A stretch of 64,000 nt of DNA, taken from the NCBI RefSeq assembly GCF_001696605.3, contig NZ_CP031716.1, positions 1,674,001-1,738,000 of the forward strand, written 5' to 3'. This stretch comes from Acinetobacter wuhouensis (GTDB taxonomy: Bacteria; Pseudomonadota; Gammaproteobacteria; Pseudomonadales; Moraxellaceae). Position 1 is the first letter of the stretch; every line of letters starts with the position of its first letter. A program made the translations under genes and the position numbers. Of this stretch, positions 55,061 through 63,990 are shown piece by piece. A model generated the notes under the pieces. The model made no database searches and was not told the origin of the DNA. It saw nothing but the letters and a program-made list of their open reading frames with translations.

Positions 55061-57700
55061 GTGCTAGAAGCTTACCGCCAACACGTTGCAGAACGTGCCG
55101 CACTCGGAGTCCCACCGAAGCCACTTGATGATGCTCAAACTGCTGAACTAGTTGAATTATTAAAAAATCCACCAGCTGGCGAAGAAGCATTCTTAGTTGA
55201 CTTGCTTGAAAATCGTGTTCCAGCAGGTGTTGACCAAGCTGCTTATGTAAAAGCTGCATTTTTAACAGCTGTTGCAAAAGGTGAAGCGACTTCTCCATTA
55301 GTTTCTAAAGAACGCGCGGTTTACTTACTAGGTACTATGCTTGGTGGTTATAACGTAGCGCCTTTAGTTGCTCTTCTTGATGATGCTGCGCTTGCTGAAC
55401 TTGCTGCTGAAGCACTTAAGAAAACTCTTCTTGTATTTGATGCGTTCCATGACGTTGCTGACAAAGCAAAAGCGGGCAATGCAAATGCACAAGCAGTGAT
55501 GCAATCTTGGGCTGATGCTGAATGGTTCACTAGCCGTAAAGATGTTCCAGAAGAAATCAAACTTACAGTTTTCAAAGTAACTGGCGAAACAAACACAGAC
55601 GACTTGTCACCTGCACAAGACGCTTGGAGCCGTCCAGATATTCCATTACATGCAAATGCAATGTTGAAAAACGTACGTGACGGTATCAACCCAGAAGTTC
55701 CTGGTGAAGTTGGTCCACTTAACCAAATTAAAGATCTTGTTGCGAAAGGCAATCAAGTTGCTTACGTTGGTGACGTTGTTGGTACAGGTTCAAGCCGTAA
55801 ATCAGCAACTAACTCTGTTCTTTGGTTCTTCGGTGATGACATTCCGCATATTCCGAACAAAAAAGACGGTGGTTACTGCTTAGGTTCTAAAATTGCGCCG
55901 ATTTTCTTCAACACTATGGAAGATGCTGGTGCATTACCAGTTGAAATCGACGTTCAAAACATGAACATGGGCGACGAAATCGTTCTTAAAATTGATCACG
56001 CTGCTGCAAAAGTAACTGCATCTAAAGATGGTGCTGTGATTGCTGAAGCTGAACTTAAAACTCCAGTTCTTCTAGACGAAGTTCGTGCTGGTGGTCGTAT
56101 CAACTTGATCGTTGGTCGTGGTTTGACAACTAAAGCGCGTGAAGCTTTAGGTCTTCCTGCTTCTACTTTATTCCGTGCACCAGTTCAACCTGCTGCAACT
56201 GGTAAAGGCTTCACTCAAGCTCAAAAAATGGTTGGTCGCGCTTGTGGTCTTCCTGAAGGTCAAGGTGTACTTCCAGGTACTTACTGTGAACCTAAAATGA
56301 CGACTGTTGGTTCGCAAGATACAACTGGTCCGATGACTCGTGACGAATTGAAAGACTTAGCTTGCTTAGGCTTCTCTGCTGACTTAGTTATGCAATCTTT
56401 CTGTCATACAGCTGCGTATCCAAAACCAGTTGACGTTCAAATGCAACACTCGCTTCCTGATTTCATCATGAACCGTGGTGGTGTATCACTACGTCCAGGT
56501 GACGGTATTATCCACTCTTGGTTAAACCGTATGCTTCTTCCAGATACAGTTGGTACTGGTGGTGACTCACATACTCGTTTCCCAATCGGTATTTCATTCC
56601 CAGCAGGTTCTGGTCTTGTAGCGTTCGCTGCTGCAACTGGTGTTATGCCACTTGATATGCCTGAATCTATTCTTGTTAAGTTCAAGGGTAAAATGCAACC
56701 TGGTATCACTTTACGTGACCTTGTACATGCAATCCCTTATGTTGCGATCCAACAAGGTGACTTAACTGTAGAGAAGAAAGGTAAGAAAAACATCTTCTCT
56801 GGTCGTATCCTTGAGATCGACTTAACAGAAATGGAAACTGACTTAACTGTTGAGCAAGCATTCGAACTTTCTGATGCTTCTGCTGAACGTTCTGCTGCTG
56901 GTTGTTCTATCACTCTTTCTGAAGAGAAAGTTGCTGAATACCTTAAATCAAACATTACTATGTTGAAATGGATGATTTCTGAAGGTTATGGCGATGCGCG
57001 TACTATGGCTCGTCGTGTTGAGAACATGGAAAAATGGTTGGCGAATCCATCACTTCTTAAAGCTGATGCAGATGCTGAATACACTAAAGTGTATGAAATC
57101 GACCTTGCGACAATCACTGAGCCAGTTCTTTGCTGTCCAAACGATCCAGATGATGCGAAATTGTTATCTGACGTTCAAGGCGTGAAAATTGACGAAGTAT
57201 TCGTTGGTTCTTGTATGACTAACATCGGTCACTTCCGTGCTGCTGGTAAATTACTTGATAAAGTACCTGGTGGTTCATTGTCTACTCGTTTATGGTTGGC
57301 TCCACCAACTCGTATGGACGAGCGTCAATTGATGGAAGAAGGTTTCTATAACATTTATGGTAAAGCTGGCGCGCGTACTGAAATGCCAGGTTGTTCATTA
57401 TGTATGGGTAACCAAGCACGTGTAGCTCCGAACACGACTTGTGTGTCGACTTCTACTCGTAACTTCCCGAACCGTTTAGGTCAAGGTGCGAACGTTTACT
57501 TAGCTTCTGCTGAACTTGCTTCTGTTGCTGCTGTACTTGGTAAATTACCAACTCCAGAAGAATATCAACAGTATGCAGCTCAAATTGACAGCATGTCTGC
57601 TGACATCTATCAATACTTAAGCTTCGACAAAATGGAAACGTATACTGACGCTTCTAAAGAAGTTGATACTAAGAAAATTGCTGCTGCTCAATTGTCTTAA
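55061..57700 (+). CDS. acnB: Aconitate hydratase B
   Basis: AcnB interconverts citrate and isocitrate in the TCA cycle, with 2-methylisocitrate activity also known for the family. I choose the GTG at 55061 as start: the product then begins with the AcnB N-terminus LEAYRQHVAERAALGVPPKP, and AGAGGA lies 7 nt upstream. The frame from 54983 gives extra residues foreign to the family. AcnB-specific HEAT-like N-terminal domain, swivel domain, then catalytic domains with the cluster Cys (DLACLGFSADLVMQSFCHTA and MPGCSLCMGNQARV). Length 879, normal. Codon usage is markedly optimised, as for a highly expressed gene. Confidence 0.96.
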   Translation: MLEAYRQHVAERAALGVPPKPLDDAQTAELVELLKNPPAGEEAFLVDLLENRVPAGVDQAAYVKAAFLTAVAKGEATSPLVSKERAVYLLGTMLGGYNVAPLVALLDDAALAELAAEALKKTLLVFDAFHDVADKAKAGNANAQAVMQSWADAEWFTSRKDVPEEIKLTVFKVTGETNTDDLSPAQDAWSRPDIPLHANAMLKNVRDGINPEVPGEVGPLNQIKDLVAKGNQVAYVGDVVGTGSSRKSATNSVLWFFGDDIPHIPNKKDGGYCLGSKIAPIFFNTMEDAGALPVEIDVQNMNMGDEIVLKIDHAAAKVTASKDGAVIAEAELKTPVLLDEVRAGGRINLIVGRGLTTKAREALGLPASTLFRAPVQPAATGKGFTQAQKMVGRACGLPEGQGVLPGTYCEPKMTTVGSQDTTGPMTRDELKDLACLGFSADLVMQSFCHTAAYPKPVDVQMQHSLPDFIMNRGGVSLRPGDGIIHSWLNRMLLPDTVGTGGDSHTRFPIGISFPAGSGLVAFAAATGVMPLDMPESILVKFKGKMQPGITLRDLVHAIPYVAIQQGDLTVEKKGKKNIFSGRILEIDLTEMETDLTVEQAFELSDASAERSAAGCSITLSEEKVAEYLKSNITMLKWMISEGYGDARTMARRVENMEKWLANPSLLKADADAEYTKVYEIDLATITEPVLCCPNDPDDAKLLSDVQGVKIDEVFVGSCMTNIGHFRAAGKLLDKVPGGSLSTRLWLAPPTRMDERQLMEEGFYNIYGKAGARTEMPGCSLCMGNQARVAPNTTCVSTSTRNFPNRLGQGANVYLASAELASVAAVLGKLPTPEEYQQYAAQIDSMSADIYQYLSFDKMETYTDASKEVDTKKIAAAQLS

Positions 57701-57714
57701 TTGATTAAGTAGTT

Positions 57715-57747
57715 AAAATAAGGGCTGATTATTCAGCCCTTATTTTT
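57715..57747 (+). terminator. Terminator of acnB
   Basis: A perfect 14-bp stem, AAAATAAGGGCTGA with TCAGCCCTTATTTT, loop TTAT. The ATG of the next open reading frame is immediately after it. Confidence 0.92.
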
Positions 57748-59865
57748 ATGCAAAATTATTATGAAAAAAAATTTGAATCTCTCGTATTTGAGTTTGATTC
57801 TGTGGTAGCAAAAGAAAAAATTGTAGAAGAGCTTTTATATAAAAGTTCACAGCCAAAATTTGAAAATTATAAAAATAAATTTGATATGTTTTGGCAATCA
57901 AATTTTATAAACTTACTTACAGAAGATAATGTAAGGCATGAAAATTATATTCTCGCATTAAGCCAATATATACGGTTTGGCATTACTGATAAAAATATTT
58001 GTATAAATTATTTAAAACGAAATATTCAAAGTTTTATTTTATCGGTGCGTTATTCTGGGTTAATCCTTCGATCAGATCATAATTCGTGGTGTGTTCTAAA
58101 TGAAATTGAACAAGAAATAGAAAATGAAATACTACATGCTTTTTTTCAGACAGTACAATATTTACAATCACAATATAAGCATCGACTAGAAATTTATGAA
58201 GATATAAAAAATAAGCTTAATATAGGTCAAGTCACTGCTATGGTTTTTGGCAGTTTATATGCTTATGAGTATTTGATACCTAATCAAGATTATTTTGATT
58301 ATTTACCTTATCAGTTTGACATAATCGAAAAAAATTCAGCGGAAACAGTTTGGAAAGCTTTTGATGAGATTGTTAAAACATCTAAAAAAAATACTAGAAG
58401 ATTAACTGAACAATCAATCGCTTTAGCTTTAAAAAATAAATTAATGCCTTTTTTGATTGATGAGGGTATGACCTTACTGCTTCAAGAGCAATATGAACTT
58501 TATAAAAAACTTGTGGCTATTAAAATTGAGATTATTAATTATAAAAGAAATGTACTAGAGTCGTTTTGTTTTGATAAGCAGGTAAATTACAAGCTAAACA
58601 ATTCAGAACTGATTTATACAAATACAGAAGAGAATAAGGATAATTGGTCAGAGAAAAATGCGTTATTAATAAACTATTGGTTTAGTGTTGGTGCTGAAAA
58701 ATTACTAAATTCTGATGCAATATACAGCATTATAAATACGGGTGATAATTTAGAGGCTAATGCAGTTGCACTATCAAAAGCGTTTGGTATACAAGAGCAG
58801 TTATCTAAAGTTTATGGGGTCTCACAATTCAGTATTAATAATCAAAAGCTCGATGCTTATGAAACAATGATCACCATGACTTTGTCACAAGCTCATTATT
58901 TAAAAGATCATATAGAAAAATTTATGTGTTTTTCACCTAATGCAAAAAGTAATTTGCATGCATTAGCACAGATGACTATGCATGGTTTTGCGATAGGTGA
59001 AAACAGAATGCCTTTCACATTTGCGAAACGTGAAGATAAAATTAAAAGAATGTCTTCTTGGGTAAAAGGAAGTTCAAATACTGTCAAAAAAAAGAAAATG
59101 GCTCAAATCTTAACTTTTTGGAGTTGTGATTTATATCATGAGAATGATATTTCTACCTTTCAACAAAAGCCATTCTATAAAATTGATGATTTTATTTTTC
59201 AATTTCCTTGGTTAACAGCATTTCAAAATGTGAACACAATGATGATTAACTATATTCGTAAACTTCATAAAAATCGTTCAGAGCTTAGAAGTGAAACTGA
59301 TAATATTGAATTAAATCTGGCTGATAAATTTAAAAATGCTGGATTTCAAGTGTTTTGCCAATATCAGCCTCAAGATAGAGAGGTTGGTGAGATTGATCTT
59401 ATAGCGCTATACGATAACAATGTGATTGTGGCAGAGGTTAAATCGACATACATTAAAAGCAGTATTCAAGAAATTTACGAATATAGAAACTTCACTTTAA
59501 ATAAGGCAGCTTATCAACTATCAAAAAAAGTAGCCTACGTCAGAAATGAATTTTTAAATCAATATTTTGAAAATGTAGACGACGTAAAAATTCACTCTTG
59601 GATTATAGATACAACTTTAGAATTTGATCATCAGTATTTAGGTAATCATCTTAAAATATCTATGGATGAAATAATTATATCCTTAAATGGAAAAGTTGAT
59701 TTTATGGATTCGATTGTAGATGGTTTATTGGATGAAGAGGGAGTTGTAAATAATATTGATCCACTTAAGTTTATTGATGATATTGAGAATGATAAATTTT
59801 GGACACATCAAATTGGTAATTATGATGGTTTTATGAATCGGATGTTGAGCAAATTGAATGTCTAA
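57748..59865 (+). CDS. Large AT-rich protein with C-terminal PD-(D/E)XK nuclease-like domain
   Basis: A 705-residue protein I do not recognise as a named family. Residues 1-500 are largely helical and of unknown role. Residues 510-610 carry the complete restriction-endonuclease-like signature. A helix holds E521 (NIELNLADKFKNAGF), then come D550 in GEIDLIAL, E563 and K565 in VAEVKST. A helical segment (EYRNFTLNKAAYQLSKKVAY) follows. This E-D-ExK pattern is known from Holliday-junction resolvase-like and NERD-type nucleases. A DNA- or RNA-cutting or defence role is inferred. The start abuts the acnB terminator with no ribosome site, so the true start may be further in. Composition is much more AT-rich than its neighbours. 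It overlaps the next gene by 8 nt. Confidence 0.75.
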   Translation: MQNYYEKKFESLVFEFDSVVAKEKIVEELLYKSSQPKFENYKNKFDMFWQSNFINLLTEDNVRHENYILALSQYIRFGITDKNICINYLKRNIQSFILSVRYSGLILRSDHNSWCVLNEIEQEIENEILHAFFQTVQYLQSQYKHRLEIYEDIKNKLNIGQVTAMVFGSLYAYEYLIPNQDYFDYLPYQFDIIEKNSAETVWKAFDEIVKTSKKNTRRLTEQSIALALKNKLMPFLIDEGMTLLLQEQYELYKKLVAIKIEIINYKRNVLESFCFDKQVNYKLNNSELIYTNTEENKDNWSEKNALLINYWFSVGAEKLLNSDAIYSIINTGDNLEANAVALSKAFGIQEQLSKVYGVSQFSINNQKLDAYETMITMTLSQAHYLKDHIEKFMCFSPNAKSNLHALAQMTMHGFAIGENRMPFTFAKREDKIKRMSSWVKGSSNTVKKKKMAQILTFWSCDLYHENDISTFQQKPFYKIDDFIFQFPWLTAFQNVNTMMINYIRKLHKNRSELRSETDNIELNLADKFKNAGFQVFCQYQPQDREVGEIDLIALYDNNVIVAEVKSTYIKSSIQEIYEYRNFTLNKAAYQLSKKVAYVRNEFLNQYFENVDDVKIHSWIIDTTLEFDHQYLGNHLKISMDEIIISLNGKVDFMDSIVDGLLDEEGVVNNIDPLKFIDDIENDKFWTHQIGNYDGFMNRMLSKLNV

Positions 59866-60073
59866 ACAATCCCGCTTCCTCTGTATAGGAGGCTTCCTCA
59901 ACGGAACTCAAGTCAAAGACCAAGGCGACAGTTTTGTCTGTATCAAAAACGGCAAACATGTGACGTATTTCAAAAAAGCAATATTCAACCAAGATTCTTA
60001 TATCTGTGAAACAATCAGTAATTCAGATGTTATAAATTGGGTTTATGACATAAAGCTAGAAAGAGAAAGATGA
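59858..60073 (+). CDS. Small paralogous protein (copy A)
   Basis: A 71-residue protein beginning MSKQSRFLCIGGFLNGTQVK, then DQGDSFVCIKNGKHVTYFKK. It looks beta-rich with no signal peptide. It overlaps the nuclease-like gene (ATGTCTAA), indicating translational coupling. Its GC content is higher than that gene and its DNA is about 85% identical over the first 140 nt to another copy at 63678. The CIGGxLNG start resembles small phage or accessory proteins, but I cannot assign a family. It may be a partner of the nuclease-like protein. Confidence 0.65.
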   Translation: MSKQSRFLCIGGFLNGTQVKDQGDSFVCIKNGKHVTYFKKAIFNQDSYICETISNSDVINWVYDIKLERER

Positions 60074-60111
60074 GCAAATGCTTGTCTTTTTCATTATTTA
60101 TAAGGTGATGT

Positions 60112-60975
60112 TTATAGATTTAAGCAATTAAACTCATTAAATCTTTGTTGTAAAACAGTCGTCATACGCTCAACCAATGAGTCAATCAAACCGTTACGAT
60201 CCCATGCATAAATCGAGATTGAGATGGGATTAACAGAACCAAACTGTGTATATTGACGGACACGATAATTCTTTGTTGTTGCAATAGGTAAAAGAGATAA
60301 ACCTAAACCTGCTTCAACACTAACTAATATATTGGAGATACTATTACCAGTAAAAGCAATGTACCAGTTTTGCTGTTCACGTTCCAAAAACTCAAACATC
60401 TCATCCCGATACAATCCACCTTGAGGAAAAGCCACAAGGGCAAGGGGATTTTGCCAGTTTTCGCCATGATCAATACTTTCAAACCATGCCAAAGGCTCTG
60501 GAAATGTCGCACGATAATCTGCACTGGCAGCAGATTCCTTAACAATCACAATATCAAACTGACCATTACGATAATTCTCCATTAACTCACGACTTAGCCC
60601 TGATGTAACTTCAAGATGCACATTCGGATTGACTTCAGTAAAACTCGCTAAGATCAGCGCCATTTCACTATTCATAATATCCTCAGGCAAACCAATACGA
60701 ATAGGAATCGTACCTGTAGGATCATCTAAAATTTGTTGAGCTTCTTGCTGTAGAGCCAAAATTCGTCGTGCATAACGAATAAGCTGTTCACCTGATGCGG
60801 TCAGTTGTAAGGGACGAGATTGACGATCAATTAACGGTTTTCCAACAACATCTTCAAGACGCGCCAGTTGTTGACTGATCGTAGATTGGGTTATGTGCAG
60901 GCGTTCAGCAGCCAAAGTAAAACTGCCTGCATCGACAATGCTGACAAAAGCGCGAAGAAGACGTGGATCAAACAT
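60112..60975 (-). CDS. LysR family transcriptional regulator
   Basis: A 287-residue LysR-type regulator. The start MFDPRLLRAFVSIVDAGSFT is chosen because the longer frame (to 61011) adds a non-homologous stretch. The winged helix-turn-helix reads AAERLHITQSTISQQLARLE. The C-terminal effector domain starts near residue 90 (IPIRIGLPEDIMNSEM). It diverges from the ankyrin-repeat gene, so the ankyrin, deaminase and MFS genes may be its targets. Inducer unknown. Confidence 0.92.
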   Translation of the reverse strand: MFDPRLLRAFVSIVDAGSFTLAAERLHITQSTISQQLARLEDVVGKPLIDRQSRPLQLTASGEQLIRYARRILALQQEAQQILDDPTGTIPIRIGLPEDIMNSEMALILASFTEVNPNVHLEVTSGLSRELMENYRNGQFDIVIVKESAASADYRATFPEPLAWFESIDHGENWQNPLALVAFPQGGLYRDEMFEFLEREQQNWYIAFTGNSISNILVSVEAGLGLSLLPIATTKNYRVRQYTQFGSVNPISISIYAWDRNGLIDSLVERMTTVLQQRFNEFNCLNL

Positions 60976-61161
60976 GAAAAGCCACCATTCTATAAAAAGA
61001 TAAACAGGCAAATGTGCATCAGATACTATTTAATATCTTAATGCATTTGATTAAATAATTTAATTTCTAAATAGTCATTTATTTGGCTATCCTGAGTCAT
61101 ATTCACTGAAATTCAAATATTTTGATGCGCGCTGAGTGCTGTTTATAAGGAAGATGATGCA

Positions 61162-61830
61162 ATGTATAAATCATGGATAATCACGCTATGTGCTGTTGCA
61201 GTGAGCGCATGTGGTCATGCAACTTCAGGAGCTTCAATGCAAACAGAAACTTTACATCAAGCAGCAGAAACGAATAATGTTGCAAAAATTTCACAATTAT
61301 TGTCAGAAAAAGCACCGATTGACGCACGTGATTTATCAGGCGCAACCGCATTATTGGTTGCTACACATGAAAATAATGTTGATGTGGCAAAAGCATTGAT
61401 TGAAGCAGGAGCAGATGTGAATGCTAAAGATCTTATTCAGGATAGTCCTTATCTCTATGCAGGCGCGCGAGGTCATTTGGAAATTTTAAAAATGACCTTG
61501 CAACATGGCGCAGACTTGAAAAGTACCAATCGTTATGGCGGTACGGCACTGATTCCGGCAGCTGAACGTGGGCATGTGGAAACGGTACGCACTTTAATTC
61601 AGGCGGGCGTGGATGTGAACCATATCAATAATCTTGGTTGGACTGCCTTAATGGAAGCGGTGGTTTTGGGGGACGGTAGCCAAAAGTATTTAGATATTAT
61701 CAATCTGCTAATTCAAGCAGGGGCAGATGTGAATATTCCTGATCGTGAGGGAGTGACTGCATTACAACATGCGCAAGCACGTCATTATTCTGCTATTGAA
61801 AAAGCATTGTTGAATGCAGGTGCAAAATAG
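61162..61830 (+). CDS. Ankyrin-repeat lipoprotein
   Basis: A 222-residue protein with an N-terminal lipoprotein signal (WIITLCAVAVSAC, lipobox VSAC at Cys17). About six ankyrin repeats follow, for example DLSGATALLVATHENNVDVA, NNLGWTALMEAVVLGDG and DREGVTALQHAQARHYS. Ankyrin repeats mediate protein contacts; periplasmic bacterial members have been linked to oxidative stress or to inhibiting partner enzymes. It precedes the deaminase gene by 18 nt, so they are probably co-transcribed. Partner unknown. Confidence 0.88.
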   Translation: MYKSWIITLCAVAVSACGHATSGASMQTETLHQAAETNNVAKISQLLSEKAPIDARDLSGATALLVATHENNVDVAKALIEAGADVNAKDLIQDSPYLYAGARGHLEILKMTLQHGADLKSTNRYGGTALIPAAERGHVETVRTLIQAGVDVNHINNLGWTALMEAVVLGDGSQKYLDIINLLIQAGADVNIPDREGVTALQHAQARHYSAIEKALLNAGAK

Positions 61831-61848
61831 TTTAAGTGGAGTGTAACT

Positions 61849-62313
61849 GTGAAAAATATAGAAAATTTTCTTAAGCAAGCGATTGAATTGGCTTATCAAA
61901 ACTGTGAAGTCGGTGGACGTCCATTTGGGGCAGTCTTGGTCAAAGATGACAATGTGATTGCAACAGGTGTCAATCAGATTATAACTACAAATGATCCTAC
62001 AGCACATGCTGAACTTTTGGCTGTCCGTGCAGCAAGTCAGCAGTTGGGTACTGCCAATTTAGCAGGTTGTTCGGTTTTCGCCAGTGGTCAGCCATGTCCA
62101 ATGTGTATGGCTGCGATGCGTATGGCAGGCGTGGAAGCAGTTTACTATGCACATTCCAATGAAGATGGAGAAGCATTTGGTTTGTCTACTGCGGGGATTT
62201 ATGCAGATCTTGCCAAGCCTTTTGCTGAACAAAGTATGAATATTCAATATATTCCTGTACGGATTGAGCATAAGCCAGATTTATATGCATTTTGGAAAGC
62301 ATCTACGCAATGA
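61849..62313 (+). CDS. Nucleoside/guanine deaminase, cytidine-deaminase fold
   Basis: A 154-residue zinc deaminase of the cytidine deaminase superfamily. Zinc and proton-transfer residues are in THAEL-type HAELLAVRAAS and in PCPMCMAAM (PCxxC). The GGRPFGAVLVKDD opening and the C-terminal AFWKAS are most like the GuaD-type guanine deaminases of Bacillus rather than TadA. The start is GTG with GTGGAG upstream. It follows the ankyrin lipoprotein (18 nt gap) and precedes the MFS gene. It likely serves purine salvage; specificity is uncertain. Confidence 0.87.
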   Translation: MKNIENFLKQAIELAYQNCEVGGRPFGAVLVKDDNVIATGVNQIITTNDPTAHAELLAVRAASQQLGTANLAGCSVFASGQPCPMCMAAMRMAGVEAVYYAHSNEDGEAFGLSTAGIYADLAKPFAEQSMNIQYIPVRIEHKPDLYAFWKASTQ

Positions 62314-62404
62314 AATTTAAGCTGGATAAAAGCTGAACGATATAAAGGTTCAATAATCATCGTAGCAGAACCTAAATGCAATCAACTGAAATAAATGTAG
62401 AACT

Positions 62405-63655
62405 ATGAAATTCCTCAATCATCGCAGCATGTTAGTCATCACAGTGGCTTTGGTCGGCTTAAATCTGCGCCCATTTATGACCAGTATCGGTCCTGTAATA
62501 CATCAAATTCGCCACAGTACAGGATTAAGTTTACAAGGTGTTGCTTTACTAACTTTAGTGCCGATGTTGCTGATGGGAATCATCGCATTTATTGCACCCG
62601 CCATACAAAATTTATTGGGTGAACGAAAAGCGATTCTCAGTGCATTGATACTGATTGCTTTAGGCTGTGCTTTACGTTTTGTTGTGCCTAATGGTGCGGT
62701 ATTAATTTTAACTGCGGCTATCATCGGATTTGGTGTTGCCGTGATTCAGGCAATCTTTCCGAGTTTAATCAAACGAGAATTTATTCAGCACTTAAGCCCG
62801 ATGATGGGATTATATTCCGCCATGCTCATGGGTGGAGGGGCATTGGGTGCTTTGCTTGCACCTGCTGTTGCTGAAAGTCGTGGTGACTGGAAAATGGGAT
62901 TGGCAATTTTCATCATCCCTGCAATGATTGCTTTGTTTTTTGCCTATGGCTTTATTCAACCAAATTCAACAGCAACCAAAGCTATGCCTAAGGTTAGGAT
63001 TTTGCTCAAACAGCCACGAACATGGTTATTGATCAGTTGTTTTGGTTTAATCAATGGGGGATATTCTTCAATTGTGGCATGGCTCGCACCTGCATTTCAG
63101 GATTTGGGTTGGAGCACTACGGCCAGTGGGCATTTAATGGCAGTGCTTACTTTAAGTCAAGCTGCGGCAGCATTACTTTTACCTTATTTATCTCGTCATG
63201 ATAAAGACCGTCGTAGCTGGCTTGCTTTGACTTTGGTTTTACAATTGGCTGGTTTTGCTGGTTTTGCTGGTTTTGCTGGTTTTGCTGGTTTTGCTGGTTT
63301 TGCTGGTTTTGCTGGTTTTGCTGGTTTTGCTGGTTTGGCATTGCGACCTGAATGGATGCCGTATTTATGGGCAGTGACATTAGGCGCGGGTTTAGGTGGT
63401 TGCTTTGCATTGTTGATGGTGGTGGTTTTAGATCATTTGCCTGATCCTACACATGCAGGTCAATTATCTGCTTTAATGCAAGGTGGTGGTTTTATTCTGG
63501 CTGCGATGGCACCTTGGTTGCTGGCAGTTTTCCATAGTTTAACGGGTACGTATGTGATGGGTTGGATTTGGCATTTCTCTATGGTGATTGTAGTGGGTGT
63601 ATTGATGATCAGGTTGAATCCGCAACATTATGATAAAGTAATACGCTTAAACTAA
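62405..63655 (+). CDS. CynX/NimT-type MFS transporter
   Basis: A 416-residue, 12-helix major facilitator of the cyanate/2-nitroimidazole (CynX/NimT) family. Recognisable elements are VALVGLNLRPFMTSIGPV, LGERKAILSALILIALG and FGVAVIQAIFPSLIKRE. The eighth or so helix contains nine perfect copies of a 9-bp repeat, giving (Gly-Phe-Ala) nine times, residues 283-309. A hydrophobic repeat of this kind is unusual inside a membrane helix and is a likely site of length variation. Substrate unknown; co-location with the deaminase suggests a purine-related solute. Confidence 0.9.
   Translation: MKFLNHRSMLVITVALVGLNLRPFMTSIGPVIHQIRHSTGLSLQGVALLTLVPMLLMGIIAFIAPAIQNLLGERKAILSALILIALGCALRFVVPNGAVLILTAAIIGFGVAVIQAIFPSLIKREFIQHLSPMMGLYSAMLMGGGALGALLAPAVAESRGDWKMGLAIFIIPAMIALFFAYGFIQPNSTATKAMPKVRILLKQPRTWLLISCFGLINGGYSSIVAWLAPAFQDLGWSTTASGHLMAVLTLSQAAAALLLPYLSRHDKDRRSWLALTLVLQLAGFAGFAGFAGFAGFAGFAGFAGFAGFAGLALRPEWMPYLWAVTLGAGLGGCFALLMVVVLDHLPDPTHAGQLSALMQGGGFILAAMAPWLLAVFHSLTGTYVMGWIWHFSMVIVVGVLMIRLNPQHYDKVIRLN
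63251..63331 (+). repeat. 9-bp tandem repeat inside the MFS gene
   Basis: Nine perfect copies of GGTTTTGCT, with degenerate half-copies at each end (GGCT before, GGTTTGGCA after). The unit is in frame, so copy-number changes lengthen or shorten a (Gly-Phe-Ala)n tract without frameshift. Confidence 0.95.
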
Positions 63656-63677
63656 GTGCTGATAGTTGAGCTTCTAC

Positions 63678-63893
63678 ATGCCTTCACAATCCCGATTCCT
63701 CTGTATAGGGGGCTTCCTCAACGGAACACAAGTCAAAGATCAAGGCGATAGCTTTGTCTGTATTGAAAATGGCAAACAAATCACTTATTTCAAAAAAGAA
63801 ATTTTCAATCAAGATGCTTGGGATCATGATTACTATGTCTGTGAAACAACCAGTGATTTAGACGCTAAAAAATGGGTTTTTGACATCGAATAA
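63678..63893 (+). CDS. Small paralogous protein (copy B)
   Basis: A 71-residue paralogue of the gene at 59858: MPSQSRFLCIGGFLNGTQVK, then DQGDSFVCIENGKQITYFKK, and a C-terminal part (DAKKWVFDIE) that differs more. I start at the ATG encoding MPSQS; the TTG four codons earlier is weaker. Its DNA matches copy A at about 120 of the first 141 nt. It lies 22 nt after the MFS gene. Function unknown; a pair of same-orientation copies about 3.8 kb apart. Confidence 0.65.
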   Translation: MPSQSRFLCIGGFLNGTQVKDQGDSFVCIENGKQITYFKKEIFNQDAWDHDYYVCETTSDLDAKKWVFDIE

Positions 63894-63946
63894 TTGTTCT
63901 TGTTAAAGCGAAATATTGAATTGTAAAAGCAAATTTTAGCCATTAA

Positions 63947-63968
63947 AAAGCCCCATATTTCAGGGGCT
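63947..63968 (-). terminator. Minus-strand terminator for a gene beyond the right edge
   Basis: AGCCCC and GGGGCT pair around an 8-nt loop. The T tract lies on the minus strand (TTTTT at the AAAAA of 63946-63949), so it ends a leftward transcript that originates outside the window. Confidence 0.6.
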
Positions 63969-63972
63969 AGTC

Positions 63973-63990
63973 GTATCACTCGCGTGATAC
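63973..63990. repeat. Hairpin at the right edge
   Basis: GTATCAC and GTGATAC pair around TCGC, just upstream (on the minus strand) of the leftward terminator. The two hairpins in tandem resemble the 3' end of a structured transcript. Confidence 0.5.

Noticed and set aside
63251..63331. CRISPR-like repeats
   Set aside because: The units are 9 bp, contiguous and in frame within a coding gene; no spacers.
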